Assembly (NCBI RefSeq): GCF_022549785.1
Contig: NZ_JAKZGO010000027.1
Location: 1 to 43,903 of the forward strand
DNA from: Belliella alkalica
GTDB lineage: Bacteria; Bacteroidota; Bacteroidia; Cytophagales; Cyclobacteriaceae
Reading direction: 5' to 3'
Length of the DNA stretch: 43,903 nucleotides
Part shown: positions 43,007 through 43,903 of the stretch, in pieces
Layout: every line of letters starts with the position of its first letter
Numbering within the stretch: the first letter of the stretch is position 1
The notes under the pieces: generated by a model
What the model saw: the letters and a program-made list of their open reading frames with translations, nothing else
The model's database searches: none
What the model was told of the DNA's origin: nothing
Position numbers and translations under genes: made by a program

Positions 43007-43705
43007 ATGTGCGGAAGATACTCACTCAGTAAAAGTAAAATAGAGCTAGAAGAAAGATTTCAGGCAGAAATGTTAGGAGATTTCAAACCACGATTCAATA
43101 TAGCGCCCACCCAGCTACTTCCAGTATTGACATCAGAAAGTCCAAAAGGGTTCTCGTTTTTTTATTGGGGAATCACTCCTGATTTTGCGAAGAATAAACC
43201 TGTCTCCCAAAAGCTCATCAATGCCCGAGCAGAAAGCGTTAACCAAAAAATATCTTTTAAGTCGTCTTTTGAGAAAAGAAGATGTCTTATCCCAGCGGAT
43301 GGCTTTTTTGAATGGAAAAAAGTTGGAAAAAAAACTAAAACTCCTTACAGATTTACCTTATCGGATGAAAGTCTTTTTGCATTTGCAGGAATATGGGAAG
43401 AGTTTGAGAATGACAAAGGGGAATCCAACCACACATTTCTGATATTGACAACAGAAGCTAATGGCTTAGTGAAAGATGTTCATGATAGAATGCCAGTGAT
43501 TCTTAAAAAAGAAGATGAAAAAAAGTGGCTAGACCCATACACTACAGAGGAAGAATTGATAGATATGTTAATTCCCTACAAAGCTACAGAAATGATAACT
43601 TACTCAGTATCTCCACTGGTTAATCAAGTCAATAATGACACACCTTCAGTCCTAAAGAAAACATCACCCATGGATCAGTTTGGGAACTATACCCTTTTCG
43701 GTTAG
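43007..43705 (+). CDS. SOS response-associated peptidase (SRAP, YedK/HMCES-like)
   Basis: The 232-residue protein begins MCGRYSL, leaving the catalytic Cys2 at the N-terminus after removal of Met, which fixes the start. Other active-site residues are visible at N72 in INARAE, E102 in FFEWKK and H159 in VHDRMP. The family forms a covalent link between Cys2 and abasic sites in single-stranded DNA, protecting them from breakage. It follows the YheT-type hydrolase by 21 bp and is probably in the same transcript. Confidence 0.95.
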   Translation: MCGRYSLSKSKIELEERFQAEMLGDFKPRFNIAPTQLLPVLTSESPKGFSFFYWGITPDFAKNKPVSQKLINARAESVNQKISFKSSFEKRRCLIPADGFFEWKKVGKKTKTPYRFTLSDESLFAFAGIWEEFENDKGESNHTFLILTTEANGLVKDVHDRMPVILKKEDEKKWLDPYTTEEELIDMLIPYKATEMITYSVSPLVNQVNNDTPSVLKKTSPMDQFGNYTLFG

Positions 43706-43903
43706 CGATAAATATAATGCATTTGAAATATTGATTACTAAAAATTGTATCTGTATAATTGCTTTTTAACAGGATCCATTTATAACAAAATTTTAATTCA
43801 TTTCAATCAGCTGCGATAGCTTTTGCGCAGTAGTATAGATAACTTTGACCTATACCATAGAAACAAGTTGCTGTAGAATATTTACCGATTAAACGAGAAA
43901 TAT

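Noticed and set aside
43706-43903. Another gene at the right end
   Set aside because: No open frame with coding character was seen in the last 198 bases.

Overview
The window reads as chromosomal DNA from a member of the Bacteroidota, most likely Cytophagales and probably a Cyclobacteriaceae-type marine or freshwater bacterium. The reasons are AT-rich DNA, promoters of the Bacteroidota type (TAnnTTTG at -7 with an occasional TTG about 20 bp upstream), weak Shine-Dalgarno signals, a type IX secretion plug protein, a PUR/DUF3276 protein, a LuxC-type acyl-CoA reductase beside a ferredoxin, and carboxypeptidase-regulatory-like proteins. The family-level placement is inference. No rRNA, tRNA, CRISPR array or complete insertion sequence was found.

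Layout. Bases 1-750 are a mobile-DNA remnant: the start of a tyrosine recombinase runs off the left edge on the minus strand, followed by three copies of a hairpin-forming repeat. Bases 751-7000 are mostly minus-strand genes: M24 peptidase with hotdog thioesterase, MATE exporter with Nudix hydrolase, an Lrp/AsnC regulator and a TPR protein. Bases 7057-9809 carry a five-helix membrane protein and an M3 oligopeptidase. Bases 9903-16251 hold a possible 28-residue membrane peptide, a CDF metal exporter, an AI-2E-type membrane protein with a TPR lipoprotein, and a large hybrid PAS histidine kinase. Bases 16389-21594 carry an OprO/P-type porin, aconitase and a short-chain fatty acid transporter. Bases 21732-25519 hold a 7TM-PAS histidine kinase, the divergent acyl-CoA reductase/ferredoxin pair and the PUR protein. 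Bases 25642-28813 carry a second AI-2E protein, ychF and an orphan Cas6-like gene. Bases 28860-29327 are packed with short repeats. Bases 29328-36383 hold the type IX plug protein, an ABC-F ATPase, a sugar dehydrogenase-like lipoprotein, a decayed/intact pair of carboxypeptidase-regulatory-like proteins and a glycine-rich lipoprotein. Bases 36599-43705 carry a TetR-AarF operon, a RelE/ParE toxin-antitoxin pair, hslV, the dihydrolipoamide acyltransferase E2, a YheT-type hydrolase and an SRAP protein.

Most genes are housekeeping: central carbon metabolism (E2, aconitase, fatty acid uptake), peptide turnover (M24, M3, HslV), envelope transport and signalling. The most unusual items are the orphan Cas6-like protein, which appears to lack the residues that make Cas6 an RNase and sits next to a cluster of palindromic repeats, and the left-edge recombinase with its hairpin repeats and a frame-breaking run of eight A. 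A decayed tandem gene copy and several families of dispersed intergenic repeats are further points of interest.
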